Source: Neofusicoccum parvum
Taxonomy: Eukaryota > Ascomycota > Dothideomycetes > Botryosphaeriales > Botryosphaeriaceae
DNA: 64,000 nt
Reading direction: 5' to 3'
Assembly: GCA_020912385.1 (NCBI GenBank)
Contig: CP087216.1
Location: 806,001-870,000 of the forward strand
Position 1 is the stretch's first letter, and each line of letters opens with the position of its first letter. The position numbers and the translations under genes were made by a program. Shown here piece after piece: positions 41,099 to 53,600 of the stretch. Below the pieces are notes generated by a model that searched no databases, was not told where the DNA came from, and saw only the letters and a list, made by a program, of their open reading frames with translations.

Positions 41099-42599
41099 TA
41101 GATAGATAGATAAATTCATTTTTCTTCCCGATATAGCTCCCTTTCGGGTCCATGCGGGGTAGGCTATCTGCGATATTTTACATGAGAGGGAAAACCTGGT
41201 CTCCTAGGTGAAAAACCCCTCCTTTCTTCTTGGGTTGGTTGCCCTTCTTATTCCGTTTTTCCTGCTTACCGGTAGAAGCTACTATAGCAGCCTTATATTA
41301 GCTAGGTGTTAACCTTAGCTCTCTCTTTCTCCCATGTCCTGGTGCTGGTCCTCCTGGTTAAGATCCTGGTTCTCCTGGTAGTTCTCCTAGTGGACCTCCT
41401 TAGCCTCCTAGTCCATCTCTCTTGCCAGACTAAATTGGTTTAGCAGCCCTAGGTGTAGAAACCACTTTGTTGCTGCTTGGACCCCTTTCTTTGTTGACAG
41501 AAGGGTGTGGTAGTCTGTAGTTTCTGCTAGTTGTAGCATCTGTGCTCTGCCTTCTTGGAAGTGTGGGCAGAACAGGAGGATGTGCTTTGGTGTTTGTCTA
41601 TGCTAGCTATATGGGCAGGCTGGGCTGGGGTGGCCTGGTACCTTGCGCCTGGAGAGAAAGTCTTCAAGGCTAATGTATTCAGTGCGCAGCAGGGTGAGGA
41701 GAGTGCTTTGTGGTTTGGTGAGTTCACTGTGGAGCTGCCTGATTTTTGGATTCCAGGATGCGCCCTGGGCTACTGGCTTGTTTCTCCTCTCCTATCTAGT
41801 TTGCTTTGTCCACCTCTCCTTCCATAGCTCTCTGATTGCCGTACGAAGCCTGGTTTGCTCTGGGAATTTTTGACTTGCAGGGGGGCAGCTGCTGAGGAGG
41901 GAGTCTAGTTTTCTCCCTAGTAGTGTTCTCCTAGATGGGCCAGAAGCTCCCTTGGCATTCAGTGTAGCCCTAGTAATCATCTTGATGTCCCTGCATGTGT
42001 TCTCAACTATTATGGCTACCGGTCCCTTTTTGCTTCTGATTGTATGTGCCAGTGTAAGCTCATCCAAGTGGAGTGAGAGGGGGGCAATCCCAGTCTCATA
42101 CTCTAGTATTTGGGTGGGTGTTGACTTGTATGCTTCAGAGATGGCACGCAGGCACTGGCTTTAGATTTTTTCCAGGGGTTTAGCTGCTGTCTTTCTTGCT
42201 CCTAGGGTCCCTTCTGGGGAGTGCTACACCCCACAGCCATAGGTGAGAACTGGTCTTACTACTGCAGTATAGATGTGGCGTGCCTTTGTAAAGGAGGCTC
42301 CCTAGGTAGATGCTGCAAGTCTGGAGAGAGAGGTGCATTGCCTTGTTGCCTTAGTAGTAGTCTCCCTGATATGGGGTCCCCACCTAAGCTTGCTGTCTAC
42401 ATGGATGCCAAGTATCTTAATCTGTAGTTCAGGGTTGCCCTCAAAGCCGGGGATTTGAATCCTGGCCTTCATGTTGAATCTTTGTGGCCTTCTGGTGAAG
42501 TGAATAAGGTGGTACTTATCTAGGGAGAATGCAGAGCCATGGGTGGCTGCCCACTACTCACAAGTATTGTTGGCCTCCTCTAGTGCTCTGCAGTTTTGT

Positions 42600-44683
42600 T
42601 CTGTTGACCTACTGAAGGTAAGAATATTAGTATCATCTACGAAGCCTAAGGGGAAGGTGCTTCCCCTTTTTAGCTCCGTAAGGAGGTTGGAGGCAAAGTA
42701 GAGGTAGAGGATTGGTGAGAGCGAGGATCCCTAGGGGATCCCAGTAGGGGTTGAGATCTGTGGGCTGATATAGCCGCTAAAGGAGAGCTGAGTGAACCTG
42801 TCCTATAGGAAGGAGTGTGTGAATCTTTCTACCCAGCTTAGTAGCCTTGCTGCTCTCATGTTGTAGAGGAGCCGCTTATAGGAGACATGGTCATAGGCTC
42901 CTGAGATGTCCAAGCTGAGCACTGAGGCTATAAGGCCTAGATCCTGTGCCCAGATAGTGTGTATCTGTTTAGTAAGGAGTTCGAGAGTTATGGCTGCTGA
43001 TCTATTCCTTCTAGCTCTCATCTGGAAGTCTGGGAGTAGTCTGTGTGTCTCAGTTGCCTAGGAGATTCTATCTGCTACAATCCTCTCAAGCAGTTTCCCC
43101 AGCGTGTTAATTAGTGCGATTGGTCTGAAGGACTTAGCCTTAGTGTAGTCGTCCCTTTGTGGCTTTCTGAGTACTATAGTGATGGAGCACTTGAACTGTC
43201 TAGGGTGATAGGAGAGTACTAGGCACTGTTGGAATAACCTTATAATGGGTTTGCTTAGTACCTGGGCGCACTGCTGTAGGATCCTGTTGATAATCCTGTC
43301 TGGCCTAGGAGCTTTGTCTGGGGAGAGCCTCTTAATAGTGTATAGGACCTGCTCCTCGGTAAGGTCCTGTGGTATTTCTACTGGTGCTGGGTATGTAAAT
43401 CCAGCTAGGTCTGAGAGGTTGGCATCCTTTGGAGTGGGGAAAAACTGGTTCCTGATGATTTCTGTCTTGGACAGGGTATCATAGTGTAACTGCCCATCTG
43501 AGTCCCTTAGGGGGGGAAACTGGGGTGGAGCTGGTGGCTCTAGTGCCCTTGTTCTTGCCCACTTTAATAGCTTCCAGACTGCGCTTGAATCTGAGGTGAT
43601 ATTAGCTACCATTGTGCGCCATGCCTTAGTCCTATCCTTTCTGATTTGCCTCTTTTTACTGTTGGCTATAGTCTAGTAGGTGATCCAGTCCTCCTCTCTT
43701 CCTGTAGTAGTCCACTTCCTCCTAGCACCTCTGGCTTGTTGAACTAGTATGGAGCTTTCCTTTGTCCACTGCATAGAAGCCCAGGGTGATGGCCTTGTAG
43801 TAGGGATAGTATCTCGGATGGTGTCTTGGATGATCTTCTAGAGCTGTTCAGTAAAGTGGTTTAAGTTCTCTACTGTTGCTAATGGGAGGCCCTCTAGGCC
43901 TTGGATCCTGAGCTGGAGCGTCCTGTTGACCTTTTCCCAGTCCGCTTTCTTCCACTGAGGTCTAGGGGGTGGTTGGGTTACTAGGGTGGGGGCGGTGTCA
44001 AACGTGGTGAGGATGAGTAGGTGGTCAGAGGAGGATTCAAGCTCTAGGGGGATTCTACAATGTAAGATTCTCTCTTCCAGCCAGTGAGAGGTGAAGATAA
44101 GGTCTAAGGTGCTTTTACTATTCTTAGTTCTTCTGGTAATAGTTCCCCTGGGTAGCGTAAGGTTGAGGTTGGCTGTTGTAGCTATTCCAATCAGGCTGTC
44201 TGCAAGGCTGTGGTGTGTGGGAGAGGTGATGCCTCCCTAGAGGGGGTGATGTAGGTTGAAGTCTCCGAGGAGGATATGTTCTCCTTGCCTGCTAAGGGCT
44301 CCTGGAAGGAGGGAGAGCGTTTCTAGGGAGGTGCTGGTGTAGGAGAGTGGTACTGGGTTGTAGTAGTTATGTATATGGATGCTACGTGACTTGGTGATAA
44401 TAGTGAGGGTAATGAGGTCCGAGGAGTGTATAGTTTCCTACTATGATTCTGGAGCCAGAGCCTTGCTTATAAGGAAGTAGGTTCTCGCCTCGCCCTCCTA
44501 GGGGAAGACTATATGGTAAGCTAGGTGTCTTGCTGTGGTTTTGATCTTTGGATTCCTCCAGGGTTCCTGGAGAGCTAGGATGTGGTGGGTTTTTGGGTCT
44601 AGCTCCTTGAAGAGGGGAAGCATAACTTTATCCTTGCTCTTATTTACGTTGTACTGTAGGATAGAGAGTGTATTTGTCTCCAT
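42600..44683 (-). pseudogene. LINE ORF2 (endonuclease and reverse transcriptase), disrupted
   Basis: The frame starts at 44683 with SILQYNVNKSKDKV and LALQEPW, the opening of an apurinic-type endonuclease, and is then broken by repeated TAG codons. The longest readable reverse transcriptase pieces are 43612-43058 (KAPRPDRIINRIL, RPIALINTLGKLLE) and 43021-42803 (SLDISGAYDHV). FVDD follows near 42635. The pieces are collinear and mostly in one frame, so stop codons rather than large deletions inactivate it. Sequence further toward 41100 should carry the C-terminal region, where I could not define a domain. Confidence 0.8.
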
Positions 44684-45114
44684 TATTGGGTTTTATTCAT
44701 TACTATGTCAGGCTACGTGGGGTTGGGTGTGCTATCTTAAGTAGTAGGAGTGGTTTCCCTAGGGTTTCCTCCATCCGCATGTTAGGAGCTGCGTAGTCCA
44801 AAGCTAGTGAAGGTTAGCTGACTAGGTGGAGGGGGTCTGCTAAGGTCCCTTGGCCTGCCTGGGCCTCTCTTAGGCTCCTCCTCCCTTGGTCTCTTTCTAG
44901 ACTTTGCAAGGGTCCAGCCTTCCTATGCCTACTGTTGAGTAGCCTGGGGCCTCTCTCTATATCCTCCTGGGTTTGTAAGCCGGGCCTGAGTAGCCCTGGT
45001 CTGGTTTGCCTTGCGGGTGGGGCAGGAGTTACTCTATACAGTGTGCTTTTAGTTGTAGTTAGCACACTGGGTTTCCTCCTTGTTATAGTCTCTGGTGTTA
45101 TAACTGCTAGCACA

Positions 45115-46017
45115 CTAGCCATACCTAGGCTCCTTCCTACAGTGCTTTGCTATGTGTCCATAGGCCTGGCAGTTGTAGCACTGGGTAACTGTAAACGCAG
45201 GGCTATAAAACTCTGCAGTATGGAGGGAGAAGTTATAGAGCACTCCCTTTTTAATAAGCTGGTTGGCTGCCTCTGGGTTAGTGGTGCTAAGGATTACTGC
45301 TAAGTGTGTCTTCCCTTTAGGTTGCTTCTTCTTTAGCCAGGCCAGCTTGGCGATCTGCAGGTTAGGGTGTAGTGTCCTATTCTGCTCCTGGAGGGTGCTG
45401 GCAGCCTGTGGCTCAGCAGGATCAATTCCCTTGAGGGGGACATTGTGTACTAGGACTGAGTACAGCTGCTGATTTGGTCGGATCTCCTGGCCTAGCCCAG
45501 CTATCCACTCCTGGTCTCCGAGTAGGTCTGCCCTGGTTTGTGTATCAGGCACAAAGATCCTAATATCCCCACTGGGGAGCTTCCTTGCAGCAAGAACCTT
45601 CTTACAGGCAGGATTCTTGCCCGCCTGGATTGTCTGGACAATGGCCTGGTTTGAGAGTAGGGCAACAGCCTCCCTAGTGGCTGGTTCAGAGAGGTGCAGG
45701 GTGAGTTCAGTGGTGATGGGGGGTGTAGAGGCTTTTAGGGGGGACCGGGCTACAATCTGTGACCATTTAGGTATAGCAGGCTGTAGTGGCTGGTGTACTG
45801 CCTTCTTCACCTGCCTGATCTCATCCAGGATGTCCTTGAGGTCTGGTTCCTTGGCCTCGGCCCTTTGGATAGTAGTAGTGTAGTCCTGGAAGATTGTCTT
45901 GGCAATCCTGAAAAAATTTTCCAGTTGGGGAGAGAGAGCTGGAAGGTCACCACCTAGCGTCTGTAAGGCTTGGTTGAGGTTGTCTAGTGTCTTGATGGCT
46001 CTATTGATGTATTCCAC
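45115..46017 (-). CDS. LINE ORF1 (gag-like, zinc knuckle)
   Basis: An intact frame encodes 300 residues. The N-terminal half is helical and Gln/Leu-rich, followed by a Pro-rich stretch with KWSQIVARSP. The C-terminus has one CCHC zinc knuckle, CYNCQAYGHIAKHC, as in gag-like proteins of fungal LINEs that bind the element RNA. The frame ends at 45115, shortly after the knuckle. Some LINE ORF1 proteins carry more than one knuckle, so this one may be truncated by a point mutation. Confidence 0.8.
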   Translation of the reverse strand: MEYINRAIKTLDNLNQALQTLGGDLPALSPQLENFFRIAKTIFQDYTTTIQRAEAKEPDLKDILDEIRQVKKAVHQPLQPAIPKWSQIVARSPLKASTPPITTELTLHLSEPATREAVALLSNQAIVQTIQAGKNPACKKVLAARKLPSGDIRIFVPDTQTRADLLGDQEWIAGLGQEIRPNQQLYSVLVHNVPLKGIDPAEPQAASTLQEQNRTLHPNLQIAKLAWLKKKQPKGKTHLAVILSTTNPEAANQLIKKGVLYNFSLHTAEFYSPAFTVTQCYNCQAYGHIAKHCRKEPRYG

Positions 46018-46240
46018 ACTGGTTTGAGGTCCTCCATTAGTCTTAGGAAGGTGTTGTGGGTGATTATTGGGGGTGGTCTAGGAGAGGTTTCCTCCCCCTT
46101 CCTGGTCCTCTCCTTCCACCACGGCGCTGCTGCAGCTATTAGGAGTGCTGCTATAAGGTTTGTGAGGTCTAGGAGAGTTCCTAGGGCCCTCTCCTATTGC
46201 CGTAGCTTGAGGTTGATTTTTTGGTGAGGTTATGTTTTTT

Positions 46241-46252
46241 CAAAAGTATATA
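46241..46252 (+). repeat. LINE target-site duplication, right copy
   Basis: CAAAAGTATATA, identical to 41087-41098. Its last two bases (TA) are also the target duplication of the pogo-type element that follows. Confidence 0.8.
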
Positions 46253-46294
46253 ACGTGTCGGATAAGCGAGTGCAACAGACAAGCGAGTGCAACA
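46253..46294 (+). repeat. Terminal inverted repeat, left
   Basis: Begins ACGTGTCGGATAAGCGAGTG. It has an internal direct repeat of GCGAGTGCAACA and is mirrored at 48059-48100. Confidence 0.9.
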
Positions 46295-46826
46295 CTTTTA
46301 CAACTTAAACCAATCTAATTGCGAATAACTCCCCAACGCCTTTTAAAATCAACTACCTATAGTAACTATACTATTCTATAGCATTTCCCATATGCTTTTA
46401 GCACGTGCGAGAATTATGTCCAGTCTCGCTGTATTTCCTGCATCGCTGTTGCTTTGCTGTAGTCCTACCTGATCGCGTACCACTCTGACGCGTTTCCCGT
46501 AAAATTTGCTGATTAACAGCAGCTTTGTCAATTAAATCCTGCCTATCCTGAACCGTGAGAGCCCCTTGCTGTTGAATTCGCTTTTTTTGCCGCTTCTTGC
46601 GTCGTGTTGCGGCCTCATTTGCCTTTTAAAGATTCGCGACTTCGGCTTGCAAAAGAATAGCCGAATGCGCCATCATCTGAGCCCCTTTAGCAAGTTGATT
46701 TAGCGCATCGTTAATTTGTATTGGTGAGCTATCTTGATGCCTTGCGATCCGGCTTCTGATGAGCTCAGTCTGAGATGCCAATTCAGTTGGGTTGTGTGGT
46801 GTTTGAGGGTCCCAAGTTGCAGCCTC

Positions 46827-48020
46827 TGCTTAGGGGGGTGTTGGCTTCCGAAGCTTAACATCGAGCCTGGAAATCACAGCCTCTGGATCGAGTGGAACCA
46901 ATCCTGCGCCTCGGAATCCACCTGTAATGTTTTGCTTTGTGATTACGGCTTCGAATGCCGCTTTAAATGTAGGTAGAAACTCAAGCTTTATGATGTAGTT
47001 AATGTGGGATCGCATTAGCTCTTTAACCTGCTTTCCATACGCCTTCTTAAGAGGCGCAAAACAGCCTACATCAAGTAGCTGAAGAAGGTGAGATGAATGT
47101 GCAGGCATATAAAGCGTAACGATTTTGTGCTCCTGGTAAAACGCGTCGAAATCAGCCGAATGGTGGCTCCCATGGCCATTAAGGACTAGAAGTCGCCATG
47201 CTCTAGTTGTACGCTCCTTAGTGTGCTTTTTAAAGTGTTGCAGCCACTATAGACCGAGCTCGTTTATCGTCCAGCCATTTTCGCTTAATGCGATAGTCTA
47301 ATCGCGTGGAATATCATCGCTGTACCAAGCAGAGAGGTGGTGTTGGCCCTTAAAGATTATGAATGGCGGAATCGCCCAGCCCTTAGTATTAACTCCCTGG
47401 ATCACCGTAGCCCACTCACGGTTGCCTGGTTAAACTGATTTAGGTCGGGCACGTCGTTCAGATGCTGTAACAACTACTCCGGCTGTAATTATACCCATAA
47501 GGAAGCTAGCTTCGTCGAAGTTGTACATGTCTGCATTTACAATCCCATACTTCGTAATAGTGTTTCGGACGAGCTCGAACCACTACGTGAGAAGCTCTAG
47601 GTCTTCGCATTTCGCTCTTTGGTAGTCGTACGTGCGGTTCAGTCGTGTTTTCAGCTCGGGAGTCCGGTTCACAAAGTTGGAGGCCCATTTAACACCAACC
47701 GTGCCTCCAGCGCGATCAGCAAGCAGTTTATTGGCCATATCTTCAACAGCGCTTAAGCGGGGCGGAAATCCTCGTGAATCCAGGTCAAGAATATGTTGGA
47801 CAATAATAGATTCTTCAAGTGGGTTAAGTTTTCGAGAGTTTGGTGTGCAATCGCGTCGTAAATGCGTGCCGTTCATTCGTCTGGCGAGCGTACTATAGTG
47901 GATGGAATACGCTTGCGCAGCTGCTCGAATGCTCCGAAATTGGCCTTGGTTGAATGATTGGATAGCAAGGTTTATTCTTGCTTCATGATCAAGTGGTGGA
48001 ACATCGCTTGGTTGAGGCAT
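46827..48020 (-). pseudogene. pogo-type transposase with broken DDE domain
   Basis: The frame opens at 48020 (MPQPSDVPPLDHEARINLAI) with a psq-type helix-turn-helix, then a CENP-B-type DNA-binding region up to about 47600. A TAG stop follows at 47583 (after LELLT), and the DDE part continues in the same reading direction: YNFDEASF carries the first Asp, near 47510. The second acidic motif reads VLNGHGSH (about 47190), where this family has Asp in place of Asn. The third Asp is in LLDVGCF near 47070. A further TAA lies near 47430. Stops and the Asp to Asn change all fit C to T transitions at CpA on one strand or the other. Confidence 0.85.
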
Positions 48021-48058
48021 GGTAGTTTGTTGATGGTTGACGCGTTACGACGCGTGCG

Positions 48059-48100
48059 TGTTGCACTCGCTTGTCTGTTGCACTCGCTTATCCGATACGT
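48059..48100 (-). repeat. Terminal inverted repeat, right
   Basis: Ends CGCTTATCCGATACGT, the inverse of the left repeat apart from one transition. It is followed by TA. Confidence 0.9.
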
Positions 48101-50674
48101 TATACACTATCAGAACTTACACAGGACATGAACGAGGCCGTAAAATTGCTCGTAAAAGGGAGTGCGTGTCTCAAACTCAAACTTCCCTCGCTCATGAGGT
48201 GTTGAAGTATCTACCTGAACATCGCCGTCGTCGCTATCGTGACCGTCCTTCTTTACTTGGTTCCAATGAAGTGGCCAAAGCCTCGCTCCCCTGCATTTTC
48301 AGGAAGACGTCGGACAAACGAGCGCCACCGTTGAAGTCAAAAATATTGGAACATCGAGGAAATGGACCATATTCACTTGCTCCGCCGTCACCACCATCAT
48401 CGCTGTCAACTCTGTCTCATCTCCATCGGCCCATTCATTGTTCCAATCATGGATGTCTCTTTGCGAATCCCCCAAGAGGTGGGAAATAATGTGTATATTC
48501 TCTTCGTCCAAATCCCAAATTTTGTTCCGCAGAAGCCACACTTTTGAATGGTAACGAACAGCCTACCAAGGACCGCTCCCGCAACGTCTGCCAACGTAGC
48601 CCGGGCACACCACACTTACCGTGGGCCTTAACGTAACCACCGATCTTTTCGACTTGTATGAAGAGTCTTGAAGCACGATTGAGCTGTCCTGGCGTTTGTT
48701 GATCAATCCGAAGGGGCAGAAGCACGCTTTCGCAGAAAGAGGATTAGCCCAGGCCGTTCCACATGATCGGGAGATGATTTGATATACTCACCTGAGGGGT
48801 AATCTGTGATTGAAGCCCGATTTGGGCAAGATAGGTCTATCGGTTACTGCATCCTCACATTCGGATGATCGCTTCGCCACTCATAGTGAAAGCTCATTAA
48901 AGTCACAATATGTCACGGAAGGATTTGATATAAAGTAGTCTTGCTCCTCAGTGCAAACCTCTTTCCGCTCAATGTCACTATCACGTATCAACGTCTCATC
49001 AGCGCTAGCAATTGACTTTTCGGTCTCATCCGATCTTGAGTTCCTCGACAGGGATCCCCTCTCCTACACCTCTATAAGAGACTACTAAATGCGGTGATAG
49101 CCCGAAGACACTACCTCCCATATCCAGTTCGGCACTCCGTCTCGGAGTCTGCTCGGGGTTTCGCAGCGCTGCTCTGCCACTTTCAGGGCCAAAAAGCTCA
49201 CGAGGCTCGTCTCTGTCCCCACTCGAGGGCATTCAAAGACACTGGCTATTTTCTTTCCTACCCTCCCAAACTCCTCAACATGTCATGATCCTCGTCATCG
49301 CGTTCGGAGAGACTGCTTCACCGCCACGAACCACCCACGGTAACGGATCCGGCACCTCACAACTCCGGCCGCAGCTCCGCACAGTTCACGCGGCAGCGGA
49401 TGGGCGAGCCAGAGAGCGTCGAGACACGAGCTCCGCTTGTAATCCTCAAGGCCTGATGGATATAGCAGACTGATAAGACCCTGGGACCGTTTGAACTCTA
49501 AATTCTGTTGTACTGCTCGAGCACGCGAATGAGAGCGGTTTCCGCCTCAGGTGTGCCTGGCTGGGCCTTATAGAACAGCCGTGTTAAGGGAAAGCTTAAA
49601 CCCCACTGATGTAAAACGGTCGGACGGGGAGCGGCACATCCGGTATCTGAGGGGCTAGCTTACCGCTGCACATCCCGGACGTAAGCTGAAGCATGCCTGC
49701 CTCAGCACGTGTGACCCCGGCCGAACCTATGTTCCTTTGGTTCGTGGCTGGGAGAGATGTTTCAACCGAGTATGGGATTTGTCACGACCATTTTACCCGA
49801 GTATACTGTCTGAGCCGTGAGGTCTGCAATGTGAGTAGTTACTGGGCAGCTTTCAGTGGTTCACAGTGTCTCGGCGCGGGATCAAAAATGTTCAGACCAT
49901 TGCCCTCGCTGTTATAGGCGAGGGCGTTTCAGTATTTACTACGTTCTGGCCATTAAGCTCAACAGCGGGCTCAACATTAGTGCCACGGCTGAACGACGAG
50001 AAAACGAGGGAAGAAAGCAAGCGCCCCCAGCGGCTGACTCCGGCCATATGCTTTTCCGTATCAGAAATCAAGCAAGAACACCGTGCCGTGTACTCCGTCT
50101 CTCTTTTCCTCGCCTTTTCCCTCCGTCTTCTGTTTCGTCGAAAGAACGCAAAAAGAAGAACAAGAAGTGAATGGGTGCCACCTCGCCGAATGAACGAACA
50201 CTTTCCAAGACCGAAAAGCAAAAAGTATCGAAAAGAACAGGAAGTGGTTGGCGAGGAACACCCAGGTAAAAAGAAACACAGAAAATGAACCGTAAGCCAG
50301 CACCTGTCCCCTCCGCCACGTATATCTAGCCGCATGAGATCCCGTAACCGGCATGAACAGAGATCTCATCCCTTAACCCGTCCGTTCTGTAGAAGCGAAA
50401 AAGCGCTAAAGAGGTATCAAGTACAGAAAGTAGAAAAACAAATCGTAAGCAACTGCTGCTGCGTAGAAACATAGGAAAAGGTCGTGAAGCCCCATGTGAT
50501 ATACAGACCTCCTAAGCTCCGGGGTTGTGAGCACGAGGATAGAAGAGGAAAAAGGGAAAAAGGAAACAGCTGGAAAACTCCGAAATGCGCCGCCGATGAC
50601 CAATGCGATGCCATAACACCCGGTAAAAACATGAAATGATGAAACGGAGACCATGTTCATGATGCAAGGCATCA
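48101..50674. other. Intergenic; starts with displaced ALG10 3' flank
   Basis: If the LINE and pogo insertions are removed, the sequence from 48103 joins the ALG10 3' flank at 41098, so the first few hundred bases are probably the ancestral ALG10 3' UTR. The right end (about 50400-50674) should be the 3' UTR of the RasGEF gene. No gene is supported between them; short frames at 48299-48725 lack domains. Confidence 0.5.
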
Positions 50675-53600
50675 TCACAAACTTCCCCGGTGCGCCGTCG
50701 AGTTGTTTTCCGACGATGATTTGAATGTGGACAGAGCGTTCAAGAAGTCGAATCTCTCCCTCGTGCTGCTTCCACTCGCATCTCTGAAACCCTTCACACT
50801 CTCGTTGTCCGTGATTGGGCTGGACTGCTTCGTCTCCCTAGGCTCCAGCAGTAGTGACCGACGGTAGTAGCTCTGTACGTTGCTCTGATCGCTGTCACGA
50901 ACGCGCTCAATCTGTGATTGCATCCAGTCTTGCATCTCGGGGACAGGGGCGAGGGGGTATGCGACCTGGAAGCGCTGCAGCTGACCAATGATCTTGGCCG
51001 TGCGCATGTGCTTGTCAAAGTTGATGACGCTAATGCCCGATTCCGTGTTGCCGTCACCCGGTAGCTGGCGTGTAGTCTGATTGCCGACGTCGACAAAGGT
51101 CAAATCCGTCAGGTAGATACCGACGAAAGGAATGCAAGGAGCAACGTGGTTCTCAAGACGCTTGCGCAGAACCGCATAGTTGCGCCCAACATTGACGATC
51201 CCCCGAAGCTCCTCAAGGCGCGCTTTTGTCTTTGATGAGACGGCTTCCCACGTCCGCTTCAGGCGCATGACCATGGAGGAGTTAAGGGAACAGATAATGG
51301 CCATGAGCGAGTCGTAATTGTTGAGCTCCAGGCATTTGGCTGCGATCTTGACCCACTGCTTAATGACGACAGCACGCTTCTTGGGGTCCTCCAGTTGGAG
51401 AATGGTGTCAGCCACAAGATTGGCGAGATCGGTCGAGAGCTTGGACATGGCGCGGACGTTCACAGCCCTTCCAGTCTTCTTGGTCCATTCGGATGCGAGA
51501 AGTTCCTCGGGCTGGATTGCGCAGAAAAGCTTGGACTCGATGAGCGTAAACTGCCTCGCCATTTCAAGCGGATCAAAGTCGAGAACGCTCAGCGCAGCTG
51601 CTCCATTGCGGGCGTTCCTCAAGGCGTTCATCTGGCTCTTGGTAATGACCGGGTTGGGCACGTTGGGGTCCAGGGCAGAGTAAACCGTCGCGGATGTGTT
51701 CGTCTTCCCGTGCGAGGACATCAAGCGAGGGGTCGGCGTTCCCGCTCTTACCTGGCTAACCTTGGTAACCAACTCCGCAAGGCGCTTTCCAGCAGAAGGA
51801 AGGGCAGTCCTCAATTTTCCAGTCGCGAAGGTCAAGATGAGACCGAGAGCCTCAGCATCAGTCTCTGCCTGCCAGTGACTCTCCAACCAACCCTTGAAGA
51901 CGTTGTGAACGCGCAGGCGAACAGGCACGGCGATTCCGTTGCTTTCCTCGACATAGTTGAAGCGATCGATCAGGCACTGAGCGAGCTCAACGGGAGTGGT
52001 AAAGAGGCGGAACGTGAGGTAGAACGTAGTTACGAACATCGCATCCGGAGTTGCTTCGTGGGTAGTGAGCTGCTCAACCAGGGCAGGTAGGGAACCGCCG
52101 GCAATCTGACCGTCCTTGTAGATAAGCTCATGTGCATACGTCTTCTCAAGCATTTGTGCCTCAACGCCATAAGCATCCTCGCTGGCTGTCGATGGTAGCT
52201 CGGAAACGCTGGGATAGCTGTTGGTCATGGCATCGGCCTTGGGGCTGGAGGGCACCTCGTCGGGGGTGGTAGCCCGCGTAGAAGTGTGCGATATAATGCT
52301 GGCGGCATCTCCGCGTAGGCTGTTGGGGTAGGTACTAGTCGAGTCCGAGGCGTTGACGCTGTCCGTGCCGACATTGTTACCAGCGAAACGGAAGTTGGCG
52401 CTGTTCGTGCTAGGAGAATTGTCTGCAGTACTACCTGAGGGAGGGGGGAGGTGAGGAATGGGGAGTTTTGCCAAAGATCGCAGGGAGTCCTTGGAGGAGC
52501 GGAAAGAGGAGACAGTAGGGCTCTGGAGGTTCGTAGCCTGTGCGTCGGCGATAGGAGAGGGAAGGGAAACAGGCGGTTCAGGGAGAGGTTTCTCGTCAAG
52601 TGAAGGAGCACTTGCGTCCTTTGGAGGCGCCGGTAAGGGCTTGCTGTCATTCTCCTGCGAGGCGCGTTCGTTGGTCGCGGTTGAAACACTGGTGAGGTCA
52701 AGGCTCTCGAAAATCGTATCGGAGAGTCCAGGTCCTGTGTGTTCAAACTCAAAATCGCCAATTCTCTCGATGACGACCTTGGCCTTCGTCACACAATCGC
52801 CAGCGGCGCGGACACAGTTGGTGGCAGCGATGACGATTTCCTTGCCCTGTGCAGGCACGAACTCCTCCTCGCTGTGGGCCTCGGCGTGGGCAAACATGTC
52901 TTTCGTTGCTTGCACGAGCTCAGACAACTTCTCATGCATCGCGTCCCTTGCTTGAGAAAGAGGTTCCGAGCGTCGAGCGTCGCGTTCCCATACCTCCTCG
53001 ACAACGCTCAGAAGTTGGCGACACGCAAAGACAGATTGTTGGGTTGTGGAGAGGAGCTCAGTCGAGGAGCGTGACTGGAGGTGTAACCCAATGAACGAGC
53101 CAATTGAGCCCAAGAACGAGTCTTGCGCGGCGGAAAGTCGTTCCGATGCAAGGTTGTATCTGCGTTGACCGCTCACCTGACTAGTGTACGACGCTCGATG
53201 AGAGATGGAAACACGCTTGGACGGAATGGATTTTGTAGGGGACAGTGCCGGCAACGACTGCATTGCTGCTGGGTCCGGGACGTTTGTATTGGTGCGAGGG
53301 GTGCTGATGTTGCTCAGGTCGAGCTGTTCGTCGTTCGTTGTCGCCGTATCTGTCGGTGACACAACAGTGACGTTCTCGGGTGGCTCCGTTGCATTTTCCT
53401 CGGCTGCATGCGACTGCTCAACGTTGCTCTCGGGAGCATCATGCGGAGGGGTAGGCGGCCTCTCTGCATCCTCCAGGGCGGTCTCGAGATGCAGCTGCAC
53501 CTGAGGCTGCGTCTCTTGGGCAAAAATGTCGAGAAAGCGAACGGCTCGGGTGACGACTTTGAATGCTTTCAAAACAAGTTCGTCGAGGAGATCGTAGATC

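Larger units (their letters stand above)
41099..46240 (-). mobile_element. Non-LTR retrotransposon (LINE), near full length, mutated
   Basis: The element is 5.1 kb on the minus strand between two 12-bp target duplications. Reading 5' to 3' it has a gag-like ORF1 (46017-45115), an endonuclease start (about 44683), a reverse transcriptase (about 43610-42600) and a longer 3' region. The 3' end carries short TATC-type repeats (41099-41118). The reverse transcriptase shows LDISGAYDH and the catalytic FVDD (about 42640-42630). Many in-frame TAG stops break ORF2; one replaces the Gln of the GIPQG motif near 42735. The stops fit CAG to TAG change, as expected from RIP or cytosine deamination at CpA. 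The clade is probably Tad1-like or similar, which was not proven. Confidence 0.88.
46253..48100 (-). mobile_element. pogo/Fot1-type DNA transposon, inactivated
   Basis: The 1,848-bp element has terminal inverted repeats of 42 bp (46253-46294 and 48059-48100), which differ at one base that I can see (ACGTGTCGG versus its mirror of CCGATACGT). Each repeat contains GCGAGTGCAACA twice. TA dinucleotides flank both ends, the target used by Tc1/mariner-pogo elements. The transposase is on the minus strand. Length and layout fit fungal Fot1-like elements. Confidence 0.92.

Noticed and set aside
48299..48725. Short minus-strand frames after the pogo element
   Set aside because: No domain or homologue is recognised, and the region appears to be displaced ALG10 3' flank.
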